A stretch of DNA of 51,019 nucleotides from GWA2-66-18 sp964537395 (GCA_964537395.1 CAZIBN010000022.1:1-51019), one strand, 5' to 3'. Positions 30,300 to 38,842 are shown, counted from the stretch's first letter. Program-made: numbers and translations. The notes: generated from the sequence alone by a model not told the origin.

Positions 30300-30425
30300 C
30301 GCCGGCCGCGGTGTATAGCCCGGCGGGGCGTGGGTCGCGCGACCAGAAATGCTCATGCGGTCGCGCTAGACCCGAGCGCGGCTAAATGCCGCGCGTCCCC
30401 GACGGGCTATACACCGCGGCCGGCG
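30300..30425. repeat. Nested palindromic element B (inverted copy of the core)
   Basis: Outer arms of 22 perfect pairs (30300-30321 with 30404-30425) unlike those of element A. The inner core is the reverse complement of the element A core, identical except for the apical loop (14 bases against 12). The 108 bases between A and B hold a partial copy of the A outer arm (GGGGGCCGTCG at 30231-30241) and a small hairpin, but no gene. Confidence 0.92.
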
Positions 30426-30450
30426 ACACGAACCTCCGCTCGATGTTTTT

Positions 30451-32769
30451 CTATTGAGTGACTGCGTTGCGCGTGCGTCGTTCGGCCTGGCCCACGGGGA
30501 TCGCGGGGGAGATGGAGGTCAGGTCGGCGGCGATGCGCAGGGTTTCGTCGAGCACCGCGTCGGGCGCGTCGGCCGGGTGATCGAAGCCGGGCTCGTCCTC
30601 GTCGAGAGGCATGGCGGGAGGCGTGGCGGCGGTCGTCGAGGAAACGGCGGGCGCCTTGCCGTCGAGGATCGCCAAGGTGATGTCCTCGGAGGCGTAAGGC
30701 TTCTCCTTGCGCGCGCCGCGCTCCTTCTTGCGGGCGGCCTGGCGGTCCTCGTCGGTCTTGCGTTCGGCCAGACGGGTCTTCTCGTTGAGCGAGAGGGCCT
30801 TATCCTTCTTCTGCTTCTCCCAGCGGCCCATGTCTTCCTTGATCCACTGGAACTCGCGCGAGGAGGCGACGCGCGCCGTCGACGCTTTGGCCAGGGACGA
30901 CAAGCGTGCCTGCAAGGTCGCGCTGCGATCGTAGGTGATGGGCTCGATCTCGTCGTAGGGCAGGGCGCTCTTCTGGGAGCCTTCGGTCGTCTCGCTGAGG
31001 TCCCCGTAAAATGGGATGTGGATGTCGGGCAGGACGCCGCGGTGCTGGGTGGAGCCGCCGGAGACGCGGTAGAACTTCTGGATCGTGAGCTTCAGCGCGC
31101 CGGGCTTGTAGGAGCGGTAGGCGGGGGGAAGGTACTGGTTGAGTTCGAGCACGGACTGCACCGTGCCCTTGCCGAACGTGCTCTTCTCGCCCACGACGAC
31201 ACCGCGGCCGTAGTCCTGCAGGGCCGCCGCGAAGATCTCGGACGCCGACGCGGAGCCGCGCGCGGTCAGCACGATCATCGGCCCGTCGAACGCCGTCATG
31301 GAGTCGTTGTCGCGCAGCGGCTTGATCGAGCCGCGGGCGTCCTTGACCAGGACGACCGGCCCGGTCTGGATGAAGAGGCCCGTCAGCGAGACGGCCTCGG
31401 ACAGCGAGCCGCCGCCGTCGCGCCGCAGATCGATGATCAGGGAGTCCACGCCGCGCCGCTTCATCTCGGCGATGAGGCGCTCGACGTCGCGCGTGGCGCT
31501 CTTGCCGTCGGAGCCGCCGCGCATGTCGGCGTAGAACGAGGGAAGGTCGATCATGCCGACCTTCGAGGGCTTGCCGGCCTTGCCGGGAACGGTGAAGATC
31601 TTGCCCTTGGCCTCCTGGTCGGTAAGCTTGATCTCGTCGCGCACGAGCGTGATGACGACGCGCGTGGCGGGGTCGATCGCGTCGGCGGGGATCACGCGCA
31701 TGCGCACGACGGAGCCCTTCTCGCCGCGGATCATCTGCACGAGGCGGTCGAGCTTCATGCCGACGGCCTCGATGAACGGGCCGTCGCCCTGCGCGACCGC
31801 CTCGATCTTGTCGCTGGGCTTCAGCCGCTTGTCGACGTCGGCGGGGCCGCCCGGGACGAGCGAGACGATGCGCGCGTAGCCGTCCTCGGAGCGCAGCACG
31901 GCGCCGATGCCGACGAGCGAGAGCTTCATGCTGATGTCGAAGTTCTCCTTCTGGGCGGCGGCGAGATAGTCGGTGTGCGGGTCGAAGACGCGCGTCAGCG
32001 CCGAGACGAAGGTCGAGAACACGTCGATGCCGTCGTACTCCTTGTAGCTGCGCAGGATGCGTTCGTAGCGCTGGTCGATCGTCTCCTTGGTCGTCAGCTC
32101 CTTGGGCGGCTTTTCGTCCTTCTTCGGCTCGGCCTTCGGGGCTTCGGCGACGGCCGTCGAGGTCGAGGCGGACGCGACGGTCTTGGCCGCGGCCTTCTCC
32201 TTCTTCTCCTGCGCCGTCTTCGCGGCGGCGGCCTTGGCTTCCGCGGCCTTGATCTTGGCGAGGTTCTCGAGAAGGACCTCGTGCTTGATGCGCAGGCGCC
32301 ACAGCTCCTTGGCCTCCGCCGGGCTCGCCGGCCAGGGGAGCTCGTGGCGGTCGAGGATGACCTTCTCGTCGGCCGTGAAGGTGAACGTCGAGGACGTCAA
32401 AGCCTTGACGAGGGCGACGCGCTCCTCCAGGCGCCGGGTCACGCGCTCATAGATCTCGTAGGCGGCCTCGACGTCGCCGTCCTTGATGCGGTCGTCGAGC
32501 GTGGTCGCGTACTTGGCTTCGAACTCGTCCACATCGCTCTTCTCCAGGATCATGTGGTTGTAGTCGTAGGAATCGATGTAGTTGCGCAGGAACTCCTTGG
32601 AGACGACGTCGTCGATCGGACGCCGGGCGTAGTGGGTCTGCTCGAGCAGGCGGCCGACGAGCTCCGCGACGATGGGGCCGCCGCCGTACTTGTCGAACGC
32701 GGAGGCGGGCGTCGCGAGGACCAGGGCCAGCGCGACGGCGAGAAGACGGCGGAAGATCGGGGCGTTCAT
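30451..32769 (-). CDS. prc: Tail-specific carboxy-terminal protease (Prc, S41)
   Basis: 772 residues. Signal peptide (LLAVALALVLATPASA). The order is the Prc plan: helical N-terminal region with RVFDPHTDYL, a PDZ domain (about 295-390, VGIGAVLRSEDGYARIVSLVPGGPAD by segments), the S41 catalytic core with the Ser in SASASEIFAAALQDYGR and the Lys in KSTFGKGTVQ, and a C-terminal DUF3340-like region. It trims C-termini of periplasmic proteins. An extra Ala/Lys/Glu-rich segment (about 185-240) not typical of Prc is inserted before the PDZ domain. The kinase-like gene ends six bases upstream on the same strand, so the two are probably co-transcribed. Confidence 0.93.
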   Translation of the reverse strand: MNAPIFRRLLAVALALVLATPASAFDKYGGGPIVAELVGRLLEQTHYARRPIDDVVSKEFLRNYIDSYDYNHMILEKSDVDEFEAKYATTLDDRIKDGDVEAAYEIYERVTRRLEERVALVKALTSSTFTFTADEKVILDRHELPWPASPAEAKELWRLRIKHEVLLENLAKIKAAEAKAAAAKTAQEKKEKAAAKTVASASTSTAVAEAPKAEPKKDEKPPKELTTKETIDQRYERILRSYKEYDGIDVFSTFVSALTRVFDPHTDYLAAAQKENFDISMKLSLVGIGAVLRSEDGYARIVSLVPGGPADVDKRLKPSDKIEAVAQGDGPFIEAVGMKLDRLVQMIRGEKGSVVRMRVIPADAIDPATRVVITLVRDEIKLTDQEAKGKIFTVPGKAGKPSKVGMIDLPSFYADMRGGSDGKSATRDVERLIAEMKRRGVDSLIIDLRRDGGGSLSEAVSLTGLFIQTGPVVLVKDARGSIKPLRDNDSMTAFDGPMIVLTARGSASASEIFAAALQDYGRGVVVGEKSTFGKGTVQSVLELNQYLPPAYRSYKPGALKLTIQKFYRVSGGSTQHRGVLPDIHIPFYGDLSETTEGSQKSALPYDEIEPITYDRSATLQARLSSLAKASTARVASSREFQWIKEDMGRWEKQKKDKALSLNEKTRLAERKTDEDRQAARKKERGARKEKPYASEDITLAILDGKAPAVSSTTAATPPAMPLDEDEPGFDHPADAPDAVLDETLRIAADLTSISPAIPVGQAERRTRNAVTQ

Positions 32770-32775
32770 GTTGTT

Positions 32776-34767
32776 TTACCTTTGGGCGGCGTTGCGGTCT
32801 GAAAATTGGTTCACGAAGTCTGCGTCATTTTGTAGCGTCCAGTCCAGGTCGGCGACGTTGAGATCGAAGCGGGCGAGGAGCGCGGCGGCGTCCGCCGGCG
32901 TGAAGCCGGAGGCGGCGAGGTCGCTCAGGATCGCGGCCCGGGTCTCGGGCTTCGCGAAAAAGGCTCGCCAGGCGCGCACGCCGGGCTGGTAATCCTCGAC
33001 GCGGTTGCGGGAGGTGCGGCTCATCCACGGCATCTCGAGGGCGATGCGCTCGTCGGGGATGCGCCCGGCGACCGGCGCCGCGCGGCTGAAGGCCTGCTCG
33101 AAATCGATCAGCCAGGGCAGCCCTCCCTTCACGGGCGACAGCACGTTGCCGGGATTCACGTCGGAGATGCCGAAGGTGTGGATGAACAGGGCGGCCGCCA
33201 CGCGCTGCTCGAGCGTGAGCGCGTCCTTGTAATAGGAGGGAGACGCGTCGAGCTTCTCCATCACCATGTAGGAGTCAGAGCCGCGATCGACCGCCACGGA
33301 GGCGGGCGTGCGGAAGTAGCGTCCGAAGAAGCGCCGGGCGATCCGGCGCAGGGCGACCTCGTTGCGGATGATGTCCCATTGCGCGATCTTGACGACGACG
33401 GGCGTCTTCCCCGGCTGCTCGACGGAGAGGATGGTCGTGTTGAGCTTGCCGGGGTCGTCTCCGTGCAGCTTGTTCTTGGTCTTGGCGAAGAGCGGGTCGT
33501 AGCCGAGGCGCTTGGAGACCTCGGCCCCGCCGACGATCGTGTCGTCGAGGGCGGCGGGACCTTTGGGCGCCGGTCCGAAGGTCAGGGCCGGGCCCGCCGG
33601 TGCGGCGTCGAGCCGGGCGAGCGCGGCGAGAGGTTGCGCCGCGGACTTCGAGGATCGGAGCGTTTCCAGCGTCTTGGCCCAGACCCCGGAATCGGGACCG
33701 AGGCGGGCGCGCAGGCCGGACAGGAAGACCACCGGGTCCACGCCCGCTCGCGCGAGAAGCTCCGGAGCCATCATCTGATCGAGCACCGGGCGCGGGCCCG
33801 CGTCGGTCAGGCTGCCGGCGTCGACGATGACCCAGCGCGAGCGCCAGTGCTGCCACACGAGGTTCCCGCGCGCCAGATCGGCGGTGATGCCGCCTTGTAT
33901 GAGCTTGGCGGCCAGCTCGGGCCAGCCCACGGCCTGGGAGCGGGAGAACGCTCCGCGCGTAAGAAGCTCGTGAGCCGTGGAGCCCTCGATGAATTCCTTG
34001 ACGAGGACCTTGCCGTCGTGGCTTTCGGCGAGCAGCTTGGCCACGGGCAGATCGGACTTGCCGATCGCACGCAGGATCTCGGCCTCCTCGCGCACGCCTG
34101 GAAGCGCCATCGCGCCGGGATGGATGAGTTTGAGCGCGTAGTGCCCGTCCTGGGATTGCCAGACCTTCGAGGTCCCGCCCTCGCCGACGGGCTTGCCGAG
34201 CGCCGTCTTATACCGGCCGACGCGCACGGCATCGCCGGCCTTCCCCGGCCAGGCTGGAGCCAACTCGCCCAAAGACAGGTAATTCTTGACCTTGCCCCAC
34301 AGCCCGGCGGACGCGGCGGGAGTCTCATCGGGCCTCGCGGCGCCCTGATCGAACAGGGCCCGGCCCGGGTCGGTCCCGACCTCAGGCGACGCGTTCGGCG
34401 CGGAAGGCGCGGACTTGAGAGCCTCGGCAAGCGCCTGGGGCTTGACCGGCGCTGCGGCCGAGTTCGGCAGGACCGGGATGGCCGCGGCCTTCACCGTCAG
34501 CGGCTGAATGGCCGCCGCTTGGGCGACCGGCTGGATAAGGATAGGCGCGGGGGTCAAGGCCGACGCCAACGTGGGCGTGCCTGAGCCGGTCAGCGACGGT
34601 ATGCTGAGCTGGATCGGGGTGGGAGCGCCGAGGTTCGAGCCGACTGAGCCGCTTTGGTTCCCGAGCTGGATGTCCCCGGACACGGGGCCCTGGATCTGGC
34701 CGGCCCGGAGGGGGGCGGACAGGGCCAAAGACGCTAGTAGGAGGGCCCGGGCTGCGAGGGGTCTCAC
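32776..34767 (-). CDS. Secreted protein with two kinase-like domains
   Basis: 663 residues from a GTG with TATAGT exactly six bases upstream. Signal peptide (RALLLASLALSAPLRA), a Pro/Leu/Ala-rich leader (about 25-135) ending in a GRALFDQGAA box. First kinase-like domain (about 180-370): GKPVGEGGTSKVW loop, YALKLIH with Lys, TADLARGNLVW in the HRD place and VIVDAGS in the DFG place. Second (about 410-600): VVVKIAQW, YMVMEKL hinge, GISDVNPGNVL and WLIDFEQAF. The Asp and Asn of the catalytic and metal sites are present in both, in the style of aminoglycoside/CotH-like kinases. It seems to be exported and is followed by prc. Confidence 0.75.
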   Translation of the reverse strand: MRPLAARALLLASLALSAPLRAGQIQGPVSGDIQLGNQSGSVGSNLGAPTPIQLSIPSLTGSGTPTLASALTPAPILIQPVAQAAAIQPLTVKAAAIPVLPNSAAAPVKPQALAEALKSAPSAPNASPEVGTDPGRALFDQGAARPDETPAASAGLWGKVKNYLSLGELAPAWPGKAGDAVRVGRYKTALGKPVGEGGTSKVWQSQDGHYALKLIHPGAMALPGVREEAEILRAIGKSDLPVAKLLAESHDGKVLVKEFIEGSTAHELLTRGAFSRSQAVGWPELAAKLIQGGITADLARGNLVWQHWRSRWVIVDAGSLTDAGPRPVLDQMMAPELLARAGVDPVVFLSGLRARLGPDSGVWAKTLETLRSSKSAAQPLAALARLDAAPAGPALTFGPAPKGPAALDDTIVGGAEVSKRLGYDPLFAKTKNKLHGDDPGKLNTTILSVEQPGKTPVVVKIAQWDIIRNEVALRRIARRFFGRYFRTPASVAVDRGSDSYMVMEKLDASPSYYKDALTLEQRVAAALFIHTFGISDVNPGNVLSPVKGGLPWLIDFEQAFSRAAPVAGRIPDERIALEMPWMSRTSRNRVEDYQPGVRAWRAFFAKPETRAAILSDLAASGFTPADAAALLARFDLNVADLDWTLQNDADFVNQFSDRNAAQR

Positions 34768-34773
34768 AAAGCC

Positions 34774-34779
34774 ACTATA
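34774..34779 (-). promoter_or_regulatory. -10 box TATAGT, six bases before a GTG start
   Basis: Minus-strand TATAGT, six bases, GTG at 34765-34767. It decides the GTG as the start of the kinase-like gene. Confidence 0.55.
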
Positions 34780-34813
34780 ACAGGAGTTTGGAAGGCGCGC
34801 CAGGGGGCAAAAG

Positions 34814-35272
34814 TCAGGGTTTTGCGACGAGCGCCTTCATCTGGCGTAGGTATCCGATCATCGCAGCCAGGTCATTATAAGGAACGCGAACACCCTTTTT
34901 GGACCAGCCCGTGTACCCGGCTTCAACCACCCACTCGCGGAAATCGATGCCGACCGTCTCTTTATGATGCGTGATCCGGACCACGAACTCGACGCCCATC
35001 TTCTTGGGCACGCGGACGAGCTCCAGGTCTTCGGCGGCCGCCGGCTGGGCGGGGAGCTTCTCGAGAACGGGGATGGTCTCATCGAGGACGCGCGCGTTCA
35101 TGGTGACGCCCGCCTTGGTGGGGCCGGAGTAGGCGTCGCCCTTCACGAAGGTTCGGATCGAGCCGTAGCGGTGGCCCTTGAACTCGTCCACGTAGAATTT
35201 GAGCTCGCTGGTCTCGCCGAGCGCGATCGCGCCCAGTTCCTTGAGCGGCTTGAATTCCTTGGCTTCGGCCAT
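34814..35272 (-). CDS. Tandem PC4-like (transcriptional coactivator p15) domain protein
   Basis: 152 residues. Two copies of a PC4-type unit: LKFYVDEFKGHRYGSIRTFVKG with PTKAGVTMNARVLDETIPVLEKL (about 17-70), and FVVRITHHKETVGIDFREWV with WSKKGVRVPYNDLAAMIGYLRQM by segments (about 90-147). In the family each unit is a curved beta-sheet plus helix that binds single-stranded DNA, and the K-G-[VI]-x-[VM]-P pattern marks the loop. Two units in one chain could make an intramolecular dimer. The ATG at 35270-35272 starts the natural N-terminus MAEAKEF; a TTG further up adds five unlikely residues. Confidence 0.65.
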   Translation of the reverse strand: MAEAKEFKPLKELGAIALGETSELKFYVDEFKGHRYGSIRTFVKGDAYSGPTKAGVTMNARVLDETIPVLEKLPAQPAAAEDLELVRVPKKMGVEFVVRITHHKETVGIDFREWVVEAGYTGWSKKGVRVPYNDLAAMIGYLRQMKALVAKP

Positions 35273-35311
35273 GGGCCATGCTAGCAAAAAGAATAATTCG
35301 GGGCTCGCTAT

Positions 35312-35345
35312 TGATAATCACTAGTTCCGGAACTAGTGATTATCA
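35312..35345. repeat. Perfect 34-base palindrome centred on CCGG
   Basis: 17-base perfect arms with no loop (left arm TGATAATCACTAGTTCC). It resembles the hairpin inside the MITE-like element at 7390-7420 and is followed by the same ATCATC-type bases. It lies between the divergent PC4-like and acyltransferase genes. Confidence 0.85.
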
Positions 35346-35404
35346 TCAGCGCGGATGGAAGGGCTGGACGGGTCTTATTTTTCTCAGCGTCCGAGCTCTC
35401 AGCC

Positions 35405-35433
35405 TTGACAGGAGAATGGTACCCGCCTATCCT
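35405..35433 (+). promoter_or_regulatory. Promoter TTGACA-N17-TATCCT
   Basis: TTGACA (35405-35410), 17 bases, TATCCT (35428-35433), nine bases to the ATG at 35443. Supports that ATG over longer frames that would include the promoter. Confidence 0.7.
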
Positions 35434-35442
35434 ACGCTGTCC

Positions 35443-38400
35443 ATGACCGGAACAACGTCCAAAGGCTTTCGCGCTTTCCTGGCCGCGCAGGCGACGAGCG
35501 CGTTCAACGACAACGCCTTCAAGACCTTCGTCATCCTGTCGGTGGTCGCGGCCGACCCCAAGGGCGCGCCGGCTTTCATCGCGGCGGCCAGCGCCGCGTT
35601 CATCATCCCGTTCCTCCTTTTCTCGACGCTCGCCGGCGACGTCGCCGACCGCTGGCCGAAGGCCCGCCTCGTCGTTCTCTTCAAGGCGATGGAGGTGGCG
35701 CTTCTCCTTCTCGCCGTGCCGGCGCTGGCCGTGGGCAGCGTGCCGGCCCTGCTGGTCCTCGTCTTCCTGATGGGCGCGCACTCGGCCTTCTTCGGTCCGG
35801 TGAAGTTCGCGATCCTCCCGGAGCTCGTGCCGGACGCCGAGCTTTCGAACGCGAACGGCCTCGTACAGATGACGAGCTTCGGCGCGATCATCCTCGGCAC
35901 GGCCGCCGCCTCCGAGCTCGTCATGCGCCTGCGCGACCGCCCGGCGCTTGCCGCCGCCCTCCTCGCTGTCGTCGCGCTTGCGGGCTTTCTCGGGTCCCTG
36001 CTGATCCCCGCCACGACCGCCGCCCGGCCCGGAGCGGCGTTATCCTTGGATCCGTTCTCGAGCACGGCCGCGAACATAAAGCATCTCGCCACCCTGTCGA
36101 ACGTGAACCTTGCGACCTACGCGGCGGCCTTCTTCTGGTTCGTCGGGGCGTTGTTCCAGCTGAACCTTCTCGTGTACGGGACGCGCCTGATGGGCTTGAG
36201 CGAGGCGGCGTGCGGGAGGTTCCAGGTGGTGCTGGCGCTCGGCATCGGCGCGGGCTCCTTCATCGCCGGGCGCCTGTCGCGGGGCCGCGTCGAGCTCGGG
36301 CTCGTCCCGGTGGGCGCGCTCGGGCTCGTGATCTTCGGCGCGGACCTCGGCTTCGCCTATCATTCGACGCCACGCGTCATCTTCGACCTGCTCATGGCCG
36401 GGCTGTCCGCCGGATTCTACGCGGTGCCCCTTCAGGCCTTCATCCAGCAAAGGAGCCCCGTGAGCGAGCGCGGGCGCGTCGTGGCGACGGGGAACTTCGT
36501 CTGTTTCGCCGCGATCCTGGTCGCCTCGGCCGTGCTCTGGGCCCTCGACGCGAAGTTCCGGCTCGATCCCGCCCAGGTCTTCCTCGTCGCGGCCGCGATG
36601 TCGGCGGTGATGGCCTACGAGCTGCTGAGGCGGCTTCCTGATTTTTTCCTGCGGCTCATGTTCCTGCCGCTCACGAACTGCCTCTATACGATCCGATCGG
36701 TCGGCCAGGAGAACGTGCCGCTCGAGGGGCCGGTACTCATGGTGGCCAATCACGTCTCCTTCGTCGACGCGATATTGATCGCGATGGCCAACCAGCGCCT
36801 CGTGCGCTTTCTCATGCTCCGGGCTTTTTACGATCTGCCCGTGGCGGGGGCCTTCTTCAAGGCCATGGGGTGTATCCCTGTCTCCAGTGGAGATGGGCCG
36901 AAGGCCCTCGTGGCTTCTTTTAAGCGCGCGAGGGAGTACATGATGTCGGGTGAAGCGGTGTGTATCTTCGCCGAAGGCGAGATCAGTCGTCATGGCCAAA
37001 TGCAGAGGTTCAAGCGCGGCTTCGAGAGCATGGTGCACGGCGTCGACGTGCCGATCGTTCCTGTGCATCTTGATCAGGTATGGGGAAGCATCTTTAGTTT
37101 TTCCGAAGGAAAAATTCTTTTCAAATGGCCGCGCGCGATTCCATACAAGGTAACCGTCAGCTTTGGAAAGCCTATGGCGGCGACATCGACGGCGTTCGAG
37201 GTACGACAAGCCATTTTAGCGCTGGGCGCGGAGGCCTTTACTCATAGGCTTCAGGACTCGCCACCGTTGCCTTTGGCGTTCAGCCGTCAGGCAAAAAGTC
37301 GTCCTTTCGCGCTGAGCATGGCCGATTCGTCCGGCACCCGTTTGAGCGCCATTCAATCGTTGACGGGTTCCTATCTGATAGGTAAATCGATCGCCGTTAA
37401 CGTCGCCGAAGGCGACGAAAACATCGGCGTATTCCTCCCGCCGTCGGCTGGCGCGGCGCTCGTCAACGTCGGCCTTCTTCTGCACGGCAAGGTCGCCATC
37501 AATCTGAATTACACGGCCAGCAAAGAGGTCGTGGATGCATGCATCAACAAAGCGGGTATTCGCACGGTCATCTCCTCGCGCAAGTTCTCCGAAAAACTGG
37601 GCTGGGAACCGAACGGCAAAAAAATATATGTCGAGGATCTCGCCCCGTCGATCTCCCCGCTCGCGAAGGCCGTCCACGCCGTTATTTTTCTGATCACCCC
37701 ATCTTTCCTCCTTGAACGAACGTTCTTCGCCAAAGCCCGCGGCTCTCTCGATCGCCTCGCGACGATCATGTTCACCAGCGGCTCCACCGGGATCCCCAAA
37801 GGAGTGATGCTGACGCACGCGAATATTTTGGCTAACCTTGAAGCCGTCGCTCAGGTCATCCAATTTGGGCCGGATGATCGCATGCTCGGCGTCCTCCCCT
37901 TCTTCCATTCCTTCGGCTTCACCGTGACCTTGTGGATGCCTCTGCGCCTGGGCATGGGGGCGGTATACCACTACAACCCGCTCGACGCCCGTCGCATCGG
38001 CGACCTGGCGGAGGAGCACAAGGTCACCTGCCTGCTCGGCACCCCGACCTTCCTGCTCGCCTGGATGCGGCGCGTGGAGCCCGACAAGTTCAAGACCCTT
38101 CGCCGCGTCGTCGTCGGCGCCGAGAAGCTGCGCGCGGAGGTGGCCAAGGCCTTCCAGGAGAAATACGGCCTCGTCCCGCTCGAAGGCTACGGCGCCACCG
38201 AGCTCTCGCCCGTCGCGGCGGTGAACATACCCGACATCGCATGGCCCGGCATCCACCAGACCGGGACCAAGATCGGCACCGTGGGCCAGCCTCTGCCCGG
38301 CGTGTTCATGAAAATCGTGGACCCTGAGACCGGCAAGGAGCTCGGCGCCGACTCGCCCGGCCTTCTGCTCGTCAAAGGCCCGAACGTGATGAAGGGCTAC

Positions 38401-38832
38401 CTAGGCGACGAGGCCAAGACGGCCGAGGTCCTCAAGGACGGCTACTACATCACCGGCGACATCGCCAGGATCGACGAGGACGGCTTCGTCACCCTCACCG
38501 ACCGCCTCTCCCGCTTTTCCAAGGTCGGCGGCGAGATGGTGCCGCACATCAAGGTCGAGGAAAGCCTGCACGAGGTCCTCGGCGTGCTCGACATGACCTT
38601 CATCGTCGCGGGCGTCCCCGACGACAAGCGCGGCGAGCGCCTCGTCGTCCTGTACAAGGGCGACGTCGAGATCGAGCCGCTTCTCAAGAAGCTCACCGAG
38701 ACCGGCCTGCCCAAGCTCTGGCTTCCCGATAAGTCGAACTTCCACAAGGTCGAGGAATTCCCTCTGCTCGGCTCGGGCAAGGTCGATATGCAGAAGCTGA
38801 AGGCCGAAGCCCGGCGCCTGGAAGGGCTATAA
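35443..38832 (+). CDS. LplT-PlsC-acyl ligase fusion (Aas-type lysophospholipid recycling)
   Basis: 1129 residues in three parts. About 1-400: MFS transporter of the LplT type (ATSAFNDNAFKTFVIL; 11-12 helices), importing lysophospholipids. About 410-610: PlsC acyltransferase, with NHVSFVDAILIA (H-x4-D), the FAEGEISRHGQMQRFKRGFE block and PIVPVHLD. About 620-1129: AMP-binding acyl-ACP ligase, with IMFTSGSTGIPKGVML, YGATELSPVAAVN and YYITGDIARIDEDGFV. Together it would flip, activate and re-acylate lysophospholipids at the inner membrane. From about 36890 to 37900 the base composition and codon use are visibly more AT-rich than on either side. Confidence 0.93.
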   Translation: MTGTTSKGFRAFLAAQATSAFNDNAFKTFVILSVVAADPKGAPAFIAAASAAFIIPFLLFSTLAGDVADRWPKARLVVLFKAMEVALLLLAVPALAVGSVPALLVLVFLMGAHSAFFGPVKFAILPELVPDAELSNANGLVQMTSFGAIILGTAAASELVMRLRDRPALAAALLAVVALAGFLGSLLIPATTAARPGAALSLDPFSSTAANIKHLATLSNVNLATYAAAFFWFVGALFQLNLLVYGTRLMGLSEAACGRFQVVLALGIGAGSFIAGRLSRGRVELGLVPVGALGLVIFGADLGFAYHSTPRVIFDLLMAGLSAGFYAVPLQAFIQQRSPVSERGRVVATGNFVCFAAILVASAVLWALDAKFRLDPAQVFLVAAAMSAVMAYELLRRLPDFFLRLMFLPLTNCLYTIRSVGQENVPLEGPVLMVANHVSFVDAILIAMANQRLVRFLMLRAFYDLPVAGAFFKAMGCIPVSSGDGPKALVASFKRAREYMMSGEAVCIFAEGEISRHGQMQRFKRGFESMVHGVDVPIVPVHLDQVWGSIFSFSEGKILFKWPRAIPYKVTVSFGKPMAATSTAFEVRQAILALGAEAFTHRLQDSPPLPLAFSRQAKSRPFALSMADSSGTRLSAIQSLTGSYLIGKSIAVNVAEGDENIGVFLPPSAGAALVNVGLLLHGKVAINLNYTASKEVVDACINKAGIRTVISSRKFSEKLGWEPNGKKIYVEDLAPSISPLAKAVHAVIFLITPSFLLERTFFAKARGSLDRLATIMFTSGSTGIPKGVMLTHANILANLEAVAQVIQFGPDDRMLGVLPFFHSFGFTVTLWMPLRLGMGAVYHYNPLDARRIGDLAEEHKVTCLLGTPTFLLAWMRRVEPDKFKTLRRVVVGAEKLRAEVAKAFQEKYGLVPLEGYGATELSPVAAVNIPDIAWPGIHQTGTKIGTVGQPLPGVFMKIVDPETGKELGADSPGLLLVKGPNVMKGYLGDEAKTAEVLKDGYYITGDIARIDEDGFVTLTDRLSRFSKVGGEMVPHIKVEESLHEVLGVLDMTFIVAGVPDDKRGERLVVLYKGDVEIEPLLKKLTETGLPKLWLPDKSNFHKVEEFPLLGSGKVDMQKLKAEARRLEGL

Positions 38833-38833
38833 T
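38828..38833 (+). promoter_or_regulatory. -10 box TATAAT overlapping the upstream stop codon
   Basis: TATAAT contains the TAA stop of the acyltransferase fusion (38830-38832) and lies nine bases before the ATG at 38843, so the next gene can be transcribed on its own. Confidence 0.45.
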
Positions 38834-38842
38834 CCCCGCACG

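Noticed and set aside
30454..32802. 782-codon open frame on the plus strand
   Set aside because: Fully antisense to prc, which has all catalytic motifs. No domain can be read in the antisense product.
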